In this document: one piece after another, positions 42,201 through 57,200 of the stretch
Position numbering within the stretch: position 1 is the stretch's first letter
Layout: every line of letters starts with the position of its first letter
From: Leptidea sinapis
Lineage: Eukaryota; Arthropoda; Insecta; Lepidoptera; Pieridae
Direction of reading: 5' to 3'
NCBI RefSeq assembly: GCF_905404315.1
Contig: NC_066292.1
Coordinates: 8,494,001-8,558,000, forward strand
Length of the DNA stretch: 64,000 bases
Made by a program: the position numbers and the translations under genes
The notes under the pieces: model-generated
Seen by the model: only the letters and a program-made list of their open reading frames with translations
Databases searched by the model: none
What the model was told of the DNA's origin: nothing

Positions 42201-45200
42201 GAGGTTCTCAATTCGTCGGTATGTTTTTGTTAACCTTACCCCCCCCCCCCCCCCCCTTGTGAAGTGGAAAACTTCCCGACCTCAGATCGCTCGTAATTCG
42301 GTTTCAGCCTACTATTATTTTTTTCACTTTTTATTTCATTTTCAAAAGCTTCAGCACTGGTCTATAGAAGTCTCAGCAGTAAAAAAAATCTTACTCGGAA
42401 GTGCAAGTTACATTTCTAAGATATTCACTTCAGCTGACAAAAATTTTTTTATTAAATATTCTTCTTTTTACAAAAATGAGTCTTTGGAGCTACTAGGATA
42501 CTCCTTGTCATTTTTTTTGTTAAAGTGCTCTTCAATCGTGATAATTTTTTCATAAATTTAAAGAATATTTCTGTAACTTTCGCGTATCGAGACGTCAAGC
42601 TGTTGGTCGACCCGTTCTTTTTAAGGTTTAAGGCATTTTGGACGATAAACACCAAAGGTCCTGGTATTCTTTCGTTTCGTTAAAATTTCAGAAAATACGA
42701 CTCAAACCTCACTTTTGAAATGTCTTGAGGATGACCGCATGCAATGCTATCACTACACAAATTAAAATTTATAAACCGAACAGAACTGAATGGTTGGCTC
42801 AGTGGAAGAGCACTCGCTCGGAACGCGAGAGGTCGCGAATTCGAGTCTCGCATCGTTCATAAATTTTGTTTATAAATTCAAATTGTGTAAATAATCCCAG
42901 ATGTTAGGATTAACAATTTAAAAAAGAACAAATTATTAAGGCTGTCAGTATTTTATAGCACCCCATTCCACTATCATAATAATTGTTATATAAATTACGT
43001 GACACGTTGTTTGTCCACGATGGACTCCTAAACTAATGAACGGATTTAATGGGGATTACTTCATCGAGTGCAGTTTAGTCCAAATTGAGAGATAGGATGG
43101 TTTTTATTTCTATTTGGGACCCATAATTATTTTTATTTCCAGTTTTTGTTATGTATGGACATATTTTCTATGAGAGAATTTAGTGACGCACGGTTTAACA
43201 ATTCTGCTGTGAAAGAATTTCATTATAACAACAGGGAGCATATTTTACGAAATAATTCTTGATATTTTGAAATATTATTGGCAAATTCCTATAAAACAGT
43301 ATTTTTTTGATTATTATGTACAGAACAACGTCTGTTGGGTCAGCTAGTATTTAATATATAATATGGCCGGAAATTATCGCATTTTCTATGTAATATACGC
43401 GTTCCAAATTTGAATTGACATTTATAAAATTCTAAGAACTCTTAATTTTATAAATATATAAAATTAACAGTTTTTAAGTTGTCACAATATTTATGGCCAG
43501 ACTAGTAAATATAGTTTTGTTATTAAATTTCGATTTATTACATAACAATACTTGACATGTTGATGAAATTCGCATAATAATATTAACAGTGCGCGTATTT
43601 ATTATATTATTATGATTCATCTACTGTACTTAATAACTCTTTAAGATGTTCTTATCGTTTATTTATATTTGTATATTTTTTAAAATTAATCGTGCAAGTC
43701 CGAAATATTTGAGTTGTTCTAGCATCACTTTACATGAATTGTAATTATAAGTAGTATATTTTAAAATGATGAAGGTGTAAATATCGCTCTAAAAAAGTGG
43801 AAATTAGTGTTTGGCACTTCTTCTTATTGAAGCTCAAAGTTTCCGTAGTGTTTGTAAATTGTAAAACTATAAATTTAACATTTGAATGTGAATATATAAA
43901 AATTTGCTAGTTACTGAGCAAATTGAAGTTACTTCACAACAGTTCTTTAAAATTTTAGACGTTCGGATGATTTCAGCAATGATCAAAATTATTTTTCCAT
44001 ACAGGTGTCGGTGTACTTGACTCTGAAAGATGGCGACCAACATGGAAGCATCACTTTGGTTACTCTTACTTTAAGTATTTGAACCTAACGCATGAGATAG
44101 AAAAGAAACGTCACCAAATGTGGCCTGAGGAATGGAGAATCAAAGAGGTTTGTACTTCCAATGTCATTGCCAATGGGTATGATGTCAACAACAATTTTCA
44201 TTTAATGCCCTATAGAGCCTTCAGATGAATGTTTTCCTATAATGTAGAAATTACATACTGTATTGTTTTCATATGTTATATCATTTTTAGTTTTGTTCGA
44301 AAACTTATAGCACAAAAATAAGCTTTTGTAGCAGTTTCGAGTAACAAATCAGCATTAGCAACAACAAGCCCTTTCTGTTTACACCTTTCGGACCACCTTT
44401 GATGGCCTGCCATATACGGGGATCGCCCGCGTCGTCCGCGAGTCAAATTTCAGCGGCGCGCATCTATTGAGATCAACATGAGTTTCTTTGTCTCGACCAT
44501 GTACATTTTAAATCGATTACTAAGGAGAAACACAATTGCGCAATAGAATTAACTAGAAGATGGGAACTTCTCAGACGAAGCAAAATTTATATTGACATGG
44601 AAAACCAGAGCCATCTCATTAAATAATCATTTCAATACCCGAAACTCCAACATCGCAACACGAATGACGTCTCGAATAACGTCTAAATTGTCTAAACTGT
44701 TTAAATACCACTGGATAGGCATCCATATGTTTGACAGTAAATTTTTTGTGCCTATTTGAAGCGCCACTCGCGAGCGTCCAGAGAACTAATTTTGACTTAT
44801 AATACAAATGATTGCGAGAGAAGCGTAAAGTACTTTGAAGTATTTAGTATTAATTTCTTTCGTTTTCCATGTAATAATATATAGTAATGTGTTTTTTGTA
44901 TATGATTTCCCACCATCTATCGTTGTTTATTTCGCTGAGGTTGTCATCATTAGTTTTAGTACCGCAGACTCTCGCTATGGCCAGCAGCGCCAAAATGTTT
45001 GTCTCGCAGCCATTTGTACAACAACAACGTCAAAATTAGTTCTCTGGACGCTCGCAAGTGGCACAAAAAATTGCTGTCAAAAAACAGCCTGTCAGTGGTA
45101 TTTATACAGGTCAGTGTCAAACATGCACAAAGGCACTTTGACAGCCGCCAGTCCAACAGTAGAGGTCAGTGACCGTGTGACCGCAAGTTTTGGTTATTAA

Positions 45201-48200
45201 CCGACTTCAAAAATGGAGGAGGTTCTGAATTCGTCGGTATTTCTATTTTTTATTAATTTTTGGAGTCGGTGTCATCCAAGATAGGTTTGTAAATATTAAA
45301 TATATAAAAAAGGAAACGAATTTATTTTATTTACTTCAAAGTCATAGAAAACGTACATAAATTAATTTGTAAACAAAATTCGTCGACATTTTAAATCTAT
45401 TAGATTTGAAAGAGCGACACCTCAAGTCAATTTCCCAATATGCAAGTACTGGGGTCGAATTAACTGTAAGGTAGATCGTGTCGATGAAGTCACAACCTGA
45501 AAGTTGAACAAAATCAAAATGCATAAACTTTTCGTCGCTCGAAAGGTTGGCTCAATGGAACAGCGCTCACACGGAACGCGAGATGTCACGGGTTCGAGTT
45601 CCGCAAGTTTTGTTTTCAAATTAATTTGTGTAATAATTAATCCCAGAAGTGAGAACAATCACTTTAAGAAAACATAACAAATTGTGAAAAGAAAAAGTAT
45701 TGTATTTTATGTTTGTTGTTTTTTTTTTTGATAATAAGGGACGAAACGAGTAGGACGTTCAGCTGATGGTAATTGATACGCCCCGCCTATTACAATGCAG
45801 TGCCGCTCAGGATTCTTGAAAAACCCAAAAATTCTGAGCGGCACCTCAATTGCGCTCGTCACCTTGAGACATAAGATGTTAAGCCTCATTTGCCCAGTAA
45901 TTTCACTATCTACGGCGCCCTTCAGACCGAAACATAGTAATGTTTACACATTCCTGCTTCACGGCAGAAATAGGCGCCGATGTGGTACCCATAATCTAGC
46001 CGGCTTCCTGTGCAAAGGAGCCTCCCACTGGTGTATGTAATTAGTGCAACCTTCGTGCTGTCTGTTGTGCTATAAGACGAGGTGGAAACAGAAACTTACA
46101 CTCATGTTACAAGGGTACTCATTGCGTGTCATTGCAAATTCAAATTTCTATCTTTATTGGTACCAAAAGTTATGTAACCTGATATGATTGGTTTGGACCT
46201 TCTTTTAGGTGACAAAACCTGTGTCAGAAGATCCCGCTCTTCCATATCTATAATCACTAAAGGGAACCTACTTAACACTAATAAGGTGTGGGTGTGTGTG
46301 TATGTGTGCGTTTGTGTTAGTAAGTGTGTATTGTGTTCGCTAATATATTGTGTAATTAGTTTTATAAATAAATAAAGAATATAGTTCTTATAACTAATTA
46401 TTAATATTTTCAAACTCAAGGCTAGATACCGTTTCGAAGGGGCTGCGAGAGTATTTATGGAGGAGTCTCTAAAACTAGCTAAAACGATGAGACCTAAGGC
46501 TCTTTGGGGATACTACGCTTTCCCATACTGCTTCAATATGAACGCTTACAAAAGTGAAAACTGTACTCTAGACATACAAGAAGATAATGATCTGTAAGTG
46601 AGACATGTCTTTATACACCGTGATTACAAATGAAGATTACCAAATAATTATCAAGAAAATGGAAAATCATTGACAAGTATTCTTGAGATTGTCATTGTAA
46701 TCGATATATCGCTTGTTCCTCCTCCGCACTGTTCATCCTCATCCACCGGTAGGACTCCTCATCCTCATCCACCGGTAGGACTCCTCATCCTCATCCACCG
46801 GTAGGACTCCTCATCCTCATCCACCGGTAGGACTCCTCATTCTCATCCACCGGTAGGACTCCTCATCCTCATCCACCGGTAGGACTCCTCATCCTCATCC
46901 ACCGGTAGGACTCCTCATCCTCATCCACAGGCAGCACTCCTCATCCACTGGTAGCACTCCTCATCTTTATCCACCGGTAGCACTACTTATCTTTATCCAC
47001 CGGTAGCACTACTTATCTTTATCCACCGGTAGCACTACTTATCTTTATCCACCGGTAGCACTCCTCAGTAGCACTAATAATCTTTATCCACCGGTAGCAC
47101 CACTTATCTTTATCCACCGGTAGCACTACTAATCTTTATCTACCGGTAGCACTACTTATCTTTATCCACCGGTAGCACTACTTATCTTTATCCACCGGTA
47201 GCACTACTTATCTTTATCCACCGGTAAGCACTTCTTATCTTTATCTACTGGTAGCACTCCTCATTTTTATCCTCCGGTAGCACTACTTATCTTTATCCAC
47301 CGGTAGCACTACTTATCTTTATCCACCGGTAGCACTCCTCATCTTTATCCACCGGTAGCACTACTTATCTTTATCCACTGGTAGCACTACGTATCTTTAT
47401 CCACCGGTAGCACTCCTCACGTTTATCCAGCGGTAGCACTACTTATCTTTATCCTCCGGTAGCACTACTTATCTTTATCCACTAATAGCACTCCTCAGTA
47501 GCACTACTTATCTTTATCCACCGGTAGCACTCCTCATCTTTATCCAGCGGTAGCACTACTTATCTTTATCTACCGGTAGCACTTCTTATCTTTATCCACT
47601 GGTAGCACTCCTCATCTTTATCCTCCGGTAGCACTACTTATCTTTATCCACCGTTAGCACTACTTATCTTTATCCACCGGTAGCACTACTTATCTTTATC
47701 TACCGGTAGCACTCCTCATCTTTATCCAACGGTAGCACTACTTATCTTTATCCACCGGTAGCACTACTTATCTTTATCCACCGGTAGCACTACTTATCTT
47801 TATCCACCGGTAGCACTACTTATCTTTATCCACCGGTAGCACCACTTATCTTTATCCACCGGTAGCACTACTAATCTTTATCTACCGGTAGCACTACTTA
47901 TCTTTATCCACCGGTAGCACTACTTATCTTTATCCACCGGTAGCACTACTTATCTTTATCCACTGGTAGCACTACTTATCTTTATCCACCGGTAGCACTC
48001 CTCATCTTTATCCACCGGTGGCACTACTTATCTTTATCTACCGGTAGCACTACTTATCTTTATCCACCGGTAGCACTTCTTATTTTTATCCACTGGTAGC
48101 ACTCCTCATCTTTATCCTCCGGTAGCACTACTTATCTTTATCCACCGGTAGCACTACTTATCTTTATCCACCGGTAGCACTACTTATCTTTATCTACCGG

Positions 48201-51200
48201 TAGCATTACTTATCTTTATCCACCGGTAGCACTCCTCAGTAGCACTACTTATCTTTATCCACCGGTAGCACCACTTATCTTTATCCACCGGTAGCACTAC
48301 TTATCTTTATATACCGGTAGCACTACTTATCTTTATCCACCGGTAGCACTACTTATCTTTATCCACCGGTAGCACTACTTATCTTTATCCACCGGTAAGC
48401 ACTTCTTATCTTTATCCACTGGTAGCACTCCTCATTTTTATCCTCCGGTAGCACCTCTTATCTTTATCCAGCGGTAGCACTACCTATCTTTATCCACCGG
48501 TAGCACTACTTATCTTTATCCACTGGTAGCACTCCTCATCTTTATCCTCCGGTAGCACTACTCATCTTTATCTACCGGTAGCACTCCTCATCTTTATCCA
48601 CCGGTAGCACTACTTATCTTTATCCACCGGTAGCACTACTTATCTTTATCCACTAATAGCACTCCTCAGTAGCACTACTTATCTTAATCCACCGGTAGCA
48701 CTCCTCATCTTTATCCACCGGTAGCACTCCTCATCTTTATCCACCGGTAGCACTACTTATCATTATCCACCGGTAGCACTACTTATCTTTATCCACTGGT
48801 AGCACTCCTCATCTTTATCCACCGGTAGCACTACTTATGTTTATCTACCGGTAGCACTCCTCATCTTTATCCACCGGTAGCACTACTTATCTTTATCCAC
48901 TGGTAGCACTACTATCTTTATCCACCGGTAGCACTCCTCATCTTTATCCAGCGGTAGCACTACTTATCTTTATCCACTGGCAGCACTACTTATCTTTATC
49001 CACCGGTAGCACTCCTCACGTTTATCCAGCGGTAGCACTACTTATCTTTATCCTCCGGTAGCACTACTTATCTTTATCCACTAATAGCACAGCTCTGGAC
49101 AGCATTACATGGGACAAATTATTATTAATGAATAACGTAAGTGATATAGTTCTCAATTTTACTAGTATTATTATATCTTTGTTTGATTTTTATGCACCTA
49201 ATACAACACGATTTACTCGAGATACTCAATACCCTTGGATTACGTATAATATAAAATTGATCATGAAAAGGCGGGATGAAGCATTTAAAAGAGCTCGTAA
49301 AACTAATAATGTAGCACATGTACAGTTTTATAAGGACTTGAAACGTTATGTTCCTCAAGCACTGCGTCGTGAAAAACAAGTATACTTTAACACATATATA
49401 AACTCCAATATTAAAAAACCGAAAATATTGTGGAAGCATATTAAGGACCACATTAGGCTAAAAAATAAAATTTGTAATTTACCTCATCATCTTAATGATC
49501 CAAATAAAATCAATTCCCACTTCCTTCAAATTCCAGGCACTGGCCATGTGACATTATCAACTCTGACTTACTATGAATTTCACAGACACAGTAATACAAC
49601 ATTTGAATTTAAAACGATTGATGATATTATAGTACGTAAAGCTCTTTTTGAACTTAAATCGCAAGCGATTGGTATTGACGAGATTTCACTTGACATGTTA
49701 CTACTGACAATGCCTAAAATACTATCCGTACTAACACATATAATAAATGTCTCCTTCCAAACTAACTCATTTCCAAACTTATGGCGTCATGCTATTATCC
49801 GTCCTGTGCCAAAAAAAGACAACCCCGATGACTTTAAAGACCTCCGACCCGTTAGTGTTCTTCCTTGTCCTTCTAAAATAATTGAAAAAATTGTCTATAA
49901 GCAATTAATAAATTATTTAGAAACCTATAAAATTTTACCAGAACATCAATCCGGGTTCAGAAAGAAAAGAGGTACCATGACTGCACTCTTAGACGTAGTT
50001 GACAACATTCTAGCAGCTCAGGATGTGGGTAAAGTAACCATTTTAGTATTGCTTGATTATTCTCGTGCTTTTGACACCTTAAATTTAACTCTATTACTAT
50101 CAAAATTAGCCTACTATGGACTCAGTGAAAATGCTATACAATGGTTTCATAGTTACCTCAGTCATAGAACTCAGAAAGTTGTAACCACAGAAGAAGATGG
50201 TAAAGTTCGCTATTCAGACTGTAGTAACATGAAAAGAGGAGTTCCACAGGGTTCTATATTAGGCCCTCTTTTATTTATTTTGTATAGTGCGGACATATTG
50301 CAAAATATAAAGCACTGTAAGTATCAAATGTATGCAGATGACATTCAACTATATTTATCTTTCAATCCTCACGACATAGTTGATGCAATCAATTTAATTA
50401 ATTCAGATTTAAACGAAATTTACAAATGGTCAGAGAAAAACTCATTAATTCTCAACCCAGCTAAAACAAAATATATGATTTTCGGTACACAGAATGGTTT
50501 AAATACAATTGAGCGATACAATCTTGATATAAAAATTAATAATTATAAAATTGAACGTGTGCATGAAGCAAAAAATTTAGGACTGATAATGGATGAAAGT
50601 CTGCGATTCGAGAAATATATAAACTTGACAATTTCAAATTGTTTTTATCGTCTTAAAGTCTTATATAAATTAAGACAATACTTAAATTTAGAAACACGCA
50701 TCCGTCTGTGTGATGCTCTCGTCCTTTCTAAATTTAATTATATGGACACCGTTTATGGCCCACGACTACTTAGTAAAACTAAAAATGCCATACAGCGAGT
50801 GCAAAATGCGTGCGCTAGATTTTGCTGGAATATTCCTCCCCGTAGTCACGTTACACCATATCTCAAAGAGGCAAAAGTACTCAAGATGGACGGAAGAAGG
50901 CATTTACATCTTGCTGTGTTACTCTTTGGCATAATTGCTTGGAAAACACCAGCATACTTATACCAAAAGCTAGAATGGCTTGGACAGCATAAAGCTTTGA
51001 ATATGGATACGAGGTCAGCTTTTCGGATATTAGCTATTCCAAGCCACCGAACTGCTGCGTTTCGGGGAAGTTTTAGATATCAAGCCACCAAGTGCTGGAA
51101 TGATTTGCCACCTCCACTTCAACTTAGTAATACCATTCAAAATTTCAAAATAAAAACTAAAAATTACCTACTTAATGATATTTATAAACCTGTTTAACTG

Positions 51201-54200
51201 ATTGTACCTCTTTTAAATTTAATATTATAATATTAACATTTATACTAACCATAATATATATTAAAACTTATTTATTATGAATAACCTCATTTTTTATGAT
51301 TTTTCCGTCGTTAGAAGATCTACATGATCTTCTTTTAACGTTAATATATTATTATATTAATATATTTTTTTTAAGAGTTAAATTAAAAAATTAGATCTAT
51401 ACTGCATTTATTTATTTATATTCATAATTATAATTTAAAAATTACTAGTCGCTGCTACTCCCAGACTCAATAATGTTGGGGCTACTGAAAACCAGTGCTA
51501 CATTGGCACCACGCTATTGCAGCTTTTTACTGAGTTAGCTCCATTTGGTGACATTCACTGCCGCACAGTACCTTTTTAGTTTTAAGCTATAAATTGTATT
51601 ATTTAATTTGTTTTATTTGTTAGTTCTAAGAAATTATTACTTATTTTGGTTTGTATCATTTTAATAATTGTGTGGTGGTGGTTTTTGTTATCAATAAATT
51701 TTTATTCTATTCTATTCTATTCTATTCTAATAGCACTCCTCAGTAGCACTACTTATCTTTATCCACCGGTAGCACTCCTCATCTTTATCCAGCGGTAGCA
51801 CTACTTATCTTTATCTACCGGTAGCACTCCTCATCTTTATCCACCGGTAGCACAACTTATCTTTATCCACTAGTAGCACTACTTATCTTTATCCACCGGT
51901 AGCACTCCTCATCTTTATCCACCGGTAGCACTACTTATCTTTATCCACTGGTAGCACTACTTATCTTTATCCACCGGTAGCACTCCTCATCTTTATCCAG
52001 CGGTAGTACTACTTATCTTTATCCTCCGGTAGCACTACTTATCTTTATCCACCGGTTGCACTCCTCATCTTTATCCACTGGTAGCACTCCTCATCCTCAT
52101 CCATCGGTAGCACTCCTACATTTGCTAATAAAAGCTCAATTACTCAACATTAACGTTCTAATCATAAATTAATACAGTGCTTTTGATGCTCTGATAAAGG
52201 TGTAATCTCTTAGATTAAGAATTGGTCTCCGCTGCGCTCCAACTAGATACCGCAGGCGTAGTCTTAAAGTGCGACAACGAATACTACGCCCAAGTGGGCG
52301 TACTCGGGCCAGTCTTAAAAAATGTGTTACGTTGACGTGCCACATGTTCTGTTAAACTTTGCTAACAATTGAATCAAAAACGCCGGGTTACGTAGTAAAA
52401 ATTTGTAAAAATATTACTGCAAGAAATAATTAAGTTACTGGGATTATTCATGTTATAAAATTTGAAATATACCATTGAGTGTCAAGATGCCACGCACGCA
52501 AGCATCTATACAAAGAGCCAATACACACTGCAATATCAAGTTGCCGTAATAAAAAAGCTATTAATCTTCGGTAGTACGGAAGGTATCTAATTGGAGAGCA
52601 GCTAAGACCAATCCTTAATCTTAGTGTAATCTTAATATAAAGAGTTATATAAAACTATAATAGCATAGAATACTTTTTTATCATAGCTTTGCTTTGATAG
52701 TGGTAGAAATTCATTTTAGCAAGCACGATTCATGTAAAAATTATAATTAAGATAGATAAGAAAAATAAATAATAGTTATAAAAAACTAAAAAGCACGCTT
52801 TATATAAAAATCAACTAAAAAGTAGAAAATAAATTTAAATTGAAAATAGGGTAAAAAAAATATATTTAATTGTAGAAAAAAAGCGTGGGGTGTAGAAGAA
52901 TTATTATTTTAATAATATCTTAAAAAGCAAAAGACTAAAATTGGAAAAATAAATAATAGTTTACAATAAAATATATTTTTTTTACACTATTTTCAATTTA
53001 AATTTATTTTCTATTTTTTAGTTGACTTTTATATAAAGCGTGCTTTTTAGTTTTTTTTAACTATTATTCATTTTTCATTCAAACTTTGTAGATTCATCGG
53101 TCCTCGATAAATCTACAAAGTTTGAACGAAATCTAGCCGTTTAAAGTGGGTCAAAATCGCGCCCAAAGAAGTCGGTTACAAACATACAAACATACAGGTG
53201 AAGCTAATATAAAGCGTATAATAATGAAAACGGAATTATATTTAAAAGATATATTTTTAGGTTATATTGGATGTGGGCAGAAAGTACGGCATTATTTCCG
53301 TCTGTATATTTTTCTGCGCAACTTACAACTACTGAGGTGGAGAAGCTGATTCGTGGAAGAATAAGAGAAGCTCAGCGTGAGAAATACGTGCCAACCATTC
53401 TACCATACATAAGATTCCGATACTTAAACGGAGGCTTTTTAAGTGAGGTATTACAAAGCTTTTTTATCACAGTCAGCAATGGAATAGCCTTGCTTGTAAC
53501 TTATTGATACTTTTATACCAGTGGGAGGCTCCTTTGCACAGGATGCCGGCTAGATATGGGTACCACAACGGCGCCCATTTCTGCCGTGAAGCAGTAGTGT
53601 GTTTTTGTTTAGCTAGTCAAATTACTGGGCAAATGATCATATGACTCAAGATTTTAATTATGTCATAAATCCTGAACGGCACACGGTAATGGGCAGGGCT
53701 TATCAATTACCATCAGCTGAACGTCCTGCTCGTCTCGTCCCTTATTTTCATTATAAAAGAACTTGGTCTATCAAAATAGAAATAATGCCTAACAAAGAAT
53801 TTTTGCCGAAATCTGTAGATATCCCACCACATGAGTCGTAGGACTGCACGCCAAGTGTGATAACTTCTTAGCTTCACAAATTTGAAAACATTATTTTTTA
53901 TTTAGCGAAAATATTTTAGGAGTTTGTTTTTACTAAAAATTATTTTATCAACGTCATCAAATAGATAAATATTTTTAATTATTGCGCTGTTTTACGGCCA
54001 CTTACATACTTACTTTACATTGCTTTGTTCTATTTATCACCTCCTGAATATTCTTTGATGCCAATTTTGCAATTTTTCGAGAAACATCCTATTCCAATAC
54101 TAGGCATTAAGAGAAGTGTTGTCGAAGAGCAGTGATACAACAAAATTTAGGTTTTTTAAGGGGTTACGCGTAAATTTGAACCTTCTTTGGGTAAAAATAA

Positions 54201-57200
54201 AGATAGTTCATTCTACCACAATCTGCGAGATTTGCAAGAGTTTTTATTGCTCTCAAACAGACACAATTTTTTTAATTGCACTAGTCGAATCGAAGTCCCG
54301 AGACCTGCATGGTCGACAGCATCTCCAGTATTGTCGTAAACTCTCCGGAAACCCAGCCCATGTTTCGAGATTAGTGCGCTGTGCGATACACGATCGATGG
54401 ATTCATTGGTTGCTCTCTTAGATGTGAAAGTAACGCGATTTCAGTGCTCTTTCCTCGCACTAAATATAAGTTAACAGTAAATATACGTACTTGTTTGTTT
54501 TAAGGTTAAAAATTATTGTTGGTTAGTAAATGAGTTGCAGCAACGTCAAATGATATGCGTGTTAATTGATAAAACAAAAAAAACTAAGTTTAAAAAACCG
54601 AATTCAAAAACTAAAAAGCATAAAATACCTTAACAAAGATTTAATTAAAACATTAATAAAATACTATTATTTACGCGTCAATTACTGTTTTTGATCAAAT
54701 GAATCGCTGTATCCGATGCAAAATTTACATTAAACCGCTAAACTGCGTATGGAGTCCTGGTACTTGTTGCTAGGATGACACATGATTTCAACCGCTTTGA
54801 AAGACATTACTATCAACGCTACCATATTTATGTTCTTCTGGTCTCTATGTAGTAATACGTCGAGCGCATGACGTCAGAATATGTTAAGGTTTAATCGCGT
54901 CATTCATAAGACAATCTCTTCTTCAACTAGGATCACCTATCTCATTCTCTCGCCGGCTGAATCCTATACATTTACCTGTTAGTGTCTCTATCATCTCGCT
55001 ATTTCGTTTCATCGAGTTGCAAATCACATCGATACTAAAGAAGCTTCACTTCAATAAAACGCACCATATAATAACATTACAAAACAGGAATATTAAAAGT
55101 TTGATGATTGTTTCAGATCGACTTGGAAGCAGTATTAAGAACTATATACGATTCAAATGCTTCTGGCCTTGTTATTTGGGGAAGTTCATTAGATGTAAAT
55201 ACTCCAGAAAAATGCTATGATTTATTGGATTTCGTTGAATATACACTTGGACCATTAATTTCAAAATACACCGAAACTACAAAGACAAACCTTTTGGTAG
55301 ATATCGTTGCAGGTCCATCAACATCGCTAGTAGCAGAAAATCAGTTGACCTCGACGAAGCCGTTCAAAGTGTATTGGAATGTCCCCACAATGAAATGTGT
55401 AACACAAAATATATACTTTGATTATATCTTCGAAAAATTCGGCATAATACCACACACACAAGACGAAATAGTAATGCTCTTGAAACCTGGAAATTTTCCT
55501 TCTATTTCTTTAAGTAGTGGAGAAGTATTTAATGGTGGTGTTCCACAAAATGGCGACTTGGATCGTTATTTGGCCGCGTTTATGGCGACAGTCGATTATA
55601 AAATACCAAATGCAAATTTTACTGGTAATTATTTCATTGCATCATATCACTTGTAGAAGAAATCGATTTAATAATTTGTCTCATCACGGCTAGCTAATAG
55701 TGACAATAAAAGTATAATATTTACTTAAATAGATACATAGATACGTACACCTCACAAGTTATAATTAATATGACTAAAACTAGATGTGGGATCGTAAAAT
55801 TATTCAATCAATAACTCGCCAAATCATTTGACATTGCTGCAGCTCATTTACTAACAAACAATTAACATGAAGAAAAAAGTCCACATAGTAACAGACTTCG
55901 TAATAACTATTAACAAAACTTTTTGTAAATATAAACAAATGCGTAAATTTAATGTAGATAACTTCAGTAAATGTAAACAAAAGAAAAAAATACACAGACA
56001 TTACATTTATTTTATTTAATAAACTTAATTACATCTAAATGCTACCTATTTCATTTGATATTTCTATCTAATATGCTTCAAATCCAAAGGTATGTAATCC
56101 ATTAGTAATAACATCTTGTACATAAGTTAAACTAGTTCTTTTTTATAATAGGTATAGCAGTAATAGATTTCGGTGAATGGCGACCGTTGTTGAACCACAA
56201 TGTCGATGAACTACAACGCTATAAGGATAAGACGAACTCCGTGGAAGCAGAGCTACACCCGGCGTGGCCCAACAAATGGATAACTTATGAGGTTTGACTT
56301 CTACTCAAATAATGGCTTCAAGAACAAGTGTATTATTTTCACACAATGTTTATTTAACCTTTAATATTCAGGATAGCCATTCATTTTCATTTCATCATCA
56401 TCATCAGTCGGAAGACGTCGAAAAGGCCTCCCCTAAAGATCTCCACGACGATCGGTCCTACGCTGTCCTTCAAAGTAGCGAAACCCTCTAAGAAAAAAGT
56501 GTTTCACTTATATTACTATATAATATTTATTTTCTCAAAATTGATTCCTTTAGAATTCTTTTTGATGTCATTTCTAATATACTAGATACTAATACCGCTT
56601 CGGAAACAAATGGCGCTCTGAGAGAGAAGAAAGCGGCGCAAGAAACTCTCCCAGCATTCTTTTTTGCGCTCTTTTAAATAAAAATATACAATATTGTACA
56701 GTCACTTCTATCGCTATAAAATAATCACAATCTAGTCTAGAGCGCATTGTTTACCTTGCCATCAATATCTGCACGTCGCTACACTTTAAAAATAAGTGAA
56801 GTATCATCAGTAAACAATACAATCTCATGGCTATCATCTATCTCAAACGGTAGATCGTTAATATATATAAGAAACAAGAAAGGACCGAGAATAGAACCCT
56901 GTGAAACACCTATTCCCACAGGTTTACCCGAAGACCGTTTGCCATTTACATCGACTATCTGAACTCTTTCACTTAAATATGACTTTTAACAGATTTAGGG
57001 CTCTATTTTTCAATCCATAATGTTTTAGTTTTACGAGTAAAGATTCATGGTGGACGCAGTCAAATGCTTTTGACAAATCACAAAAAACGCCCAATGCATC
57101 CTGTGACTCTTCCCAGGCGTCGAAGATGTGCTCAATGAGTCTAGTACCCGCATTAATTGTTGATAAGCCCCTAGTGAAAGCAAATTGATTTTTGTTCAAT

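Noticed and set aside
44835..45200. 121-codon open frame
   Set aside because: Formed largely by one arm of an inverted repeat; no protein family features.
46733..49090. CRISPR-like regular repeat array
   Set aside because: There are no unique spacers; the whole 26-bp unit repeats, and the locus is a eukaryotic intron. It is a minisatellite.
49125..49451. Minus-strand frame opposite the retrotransposon
   Set aside because: Shadow of the RT reading frame on the other strand.
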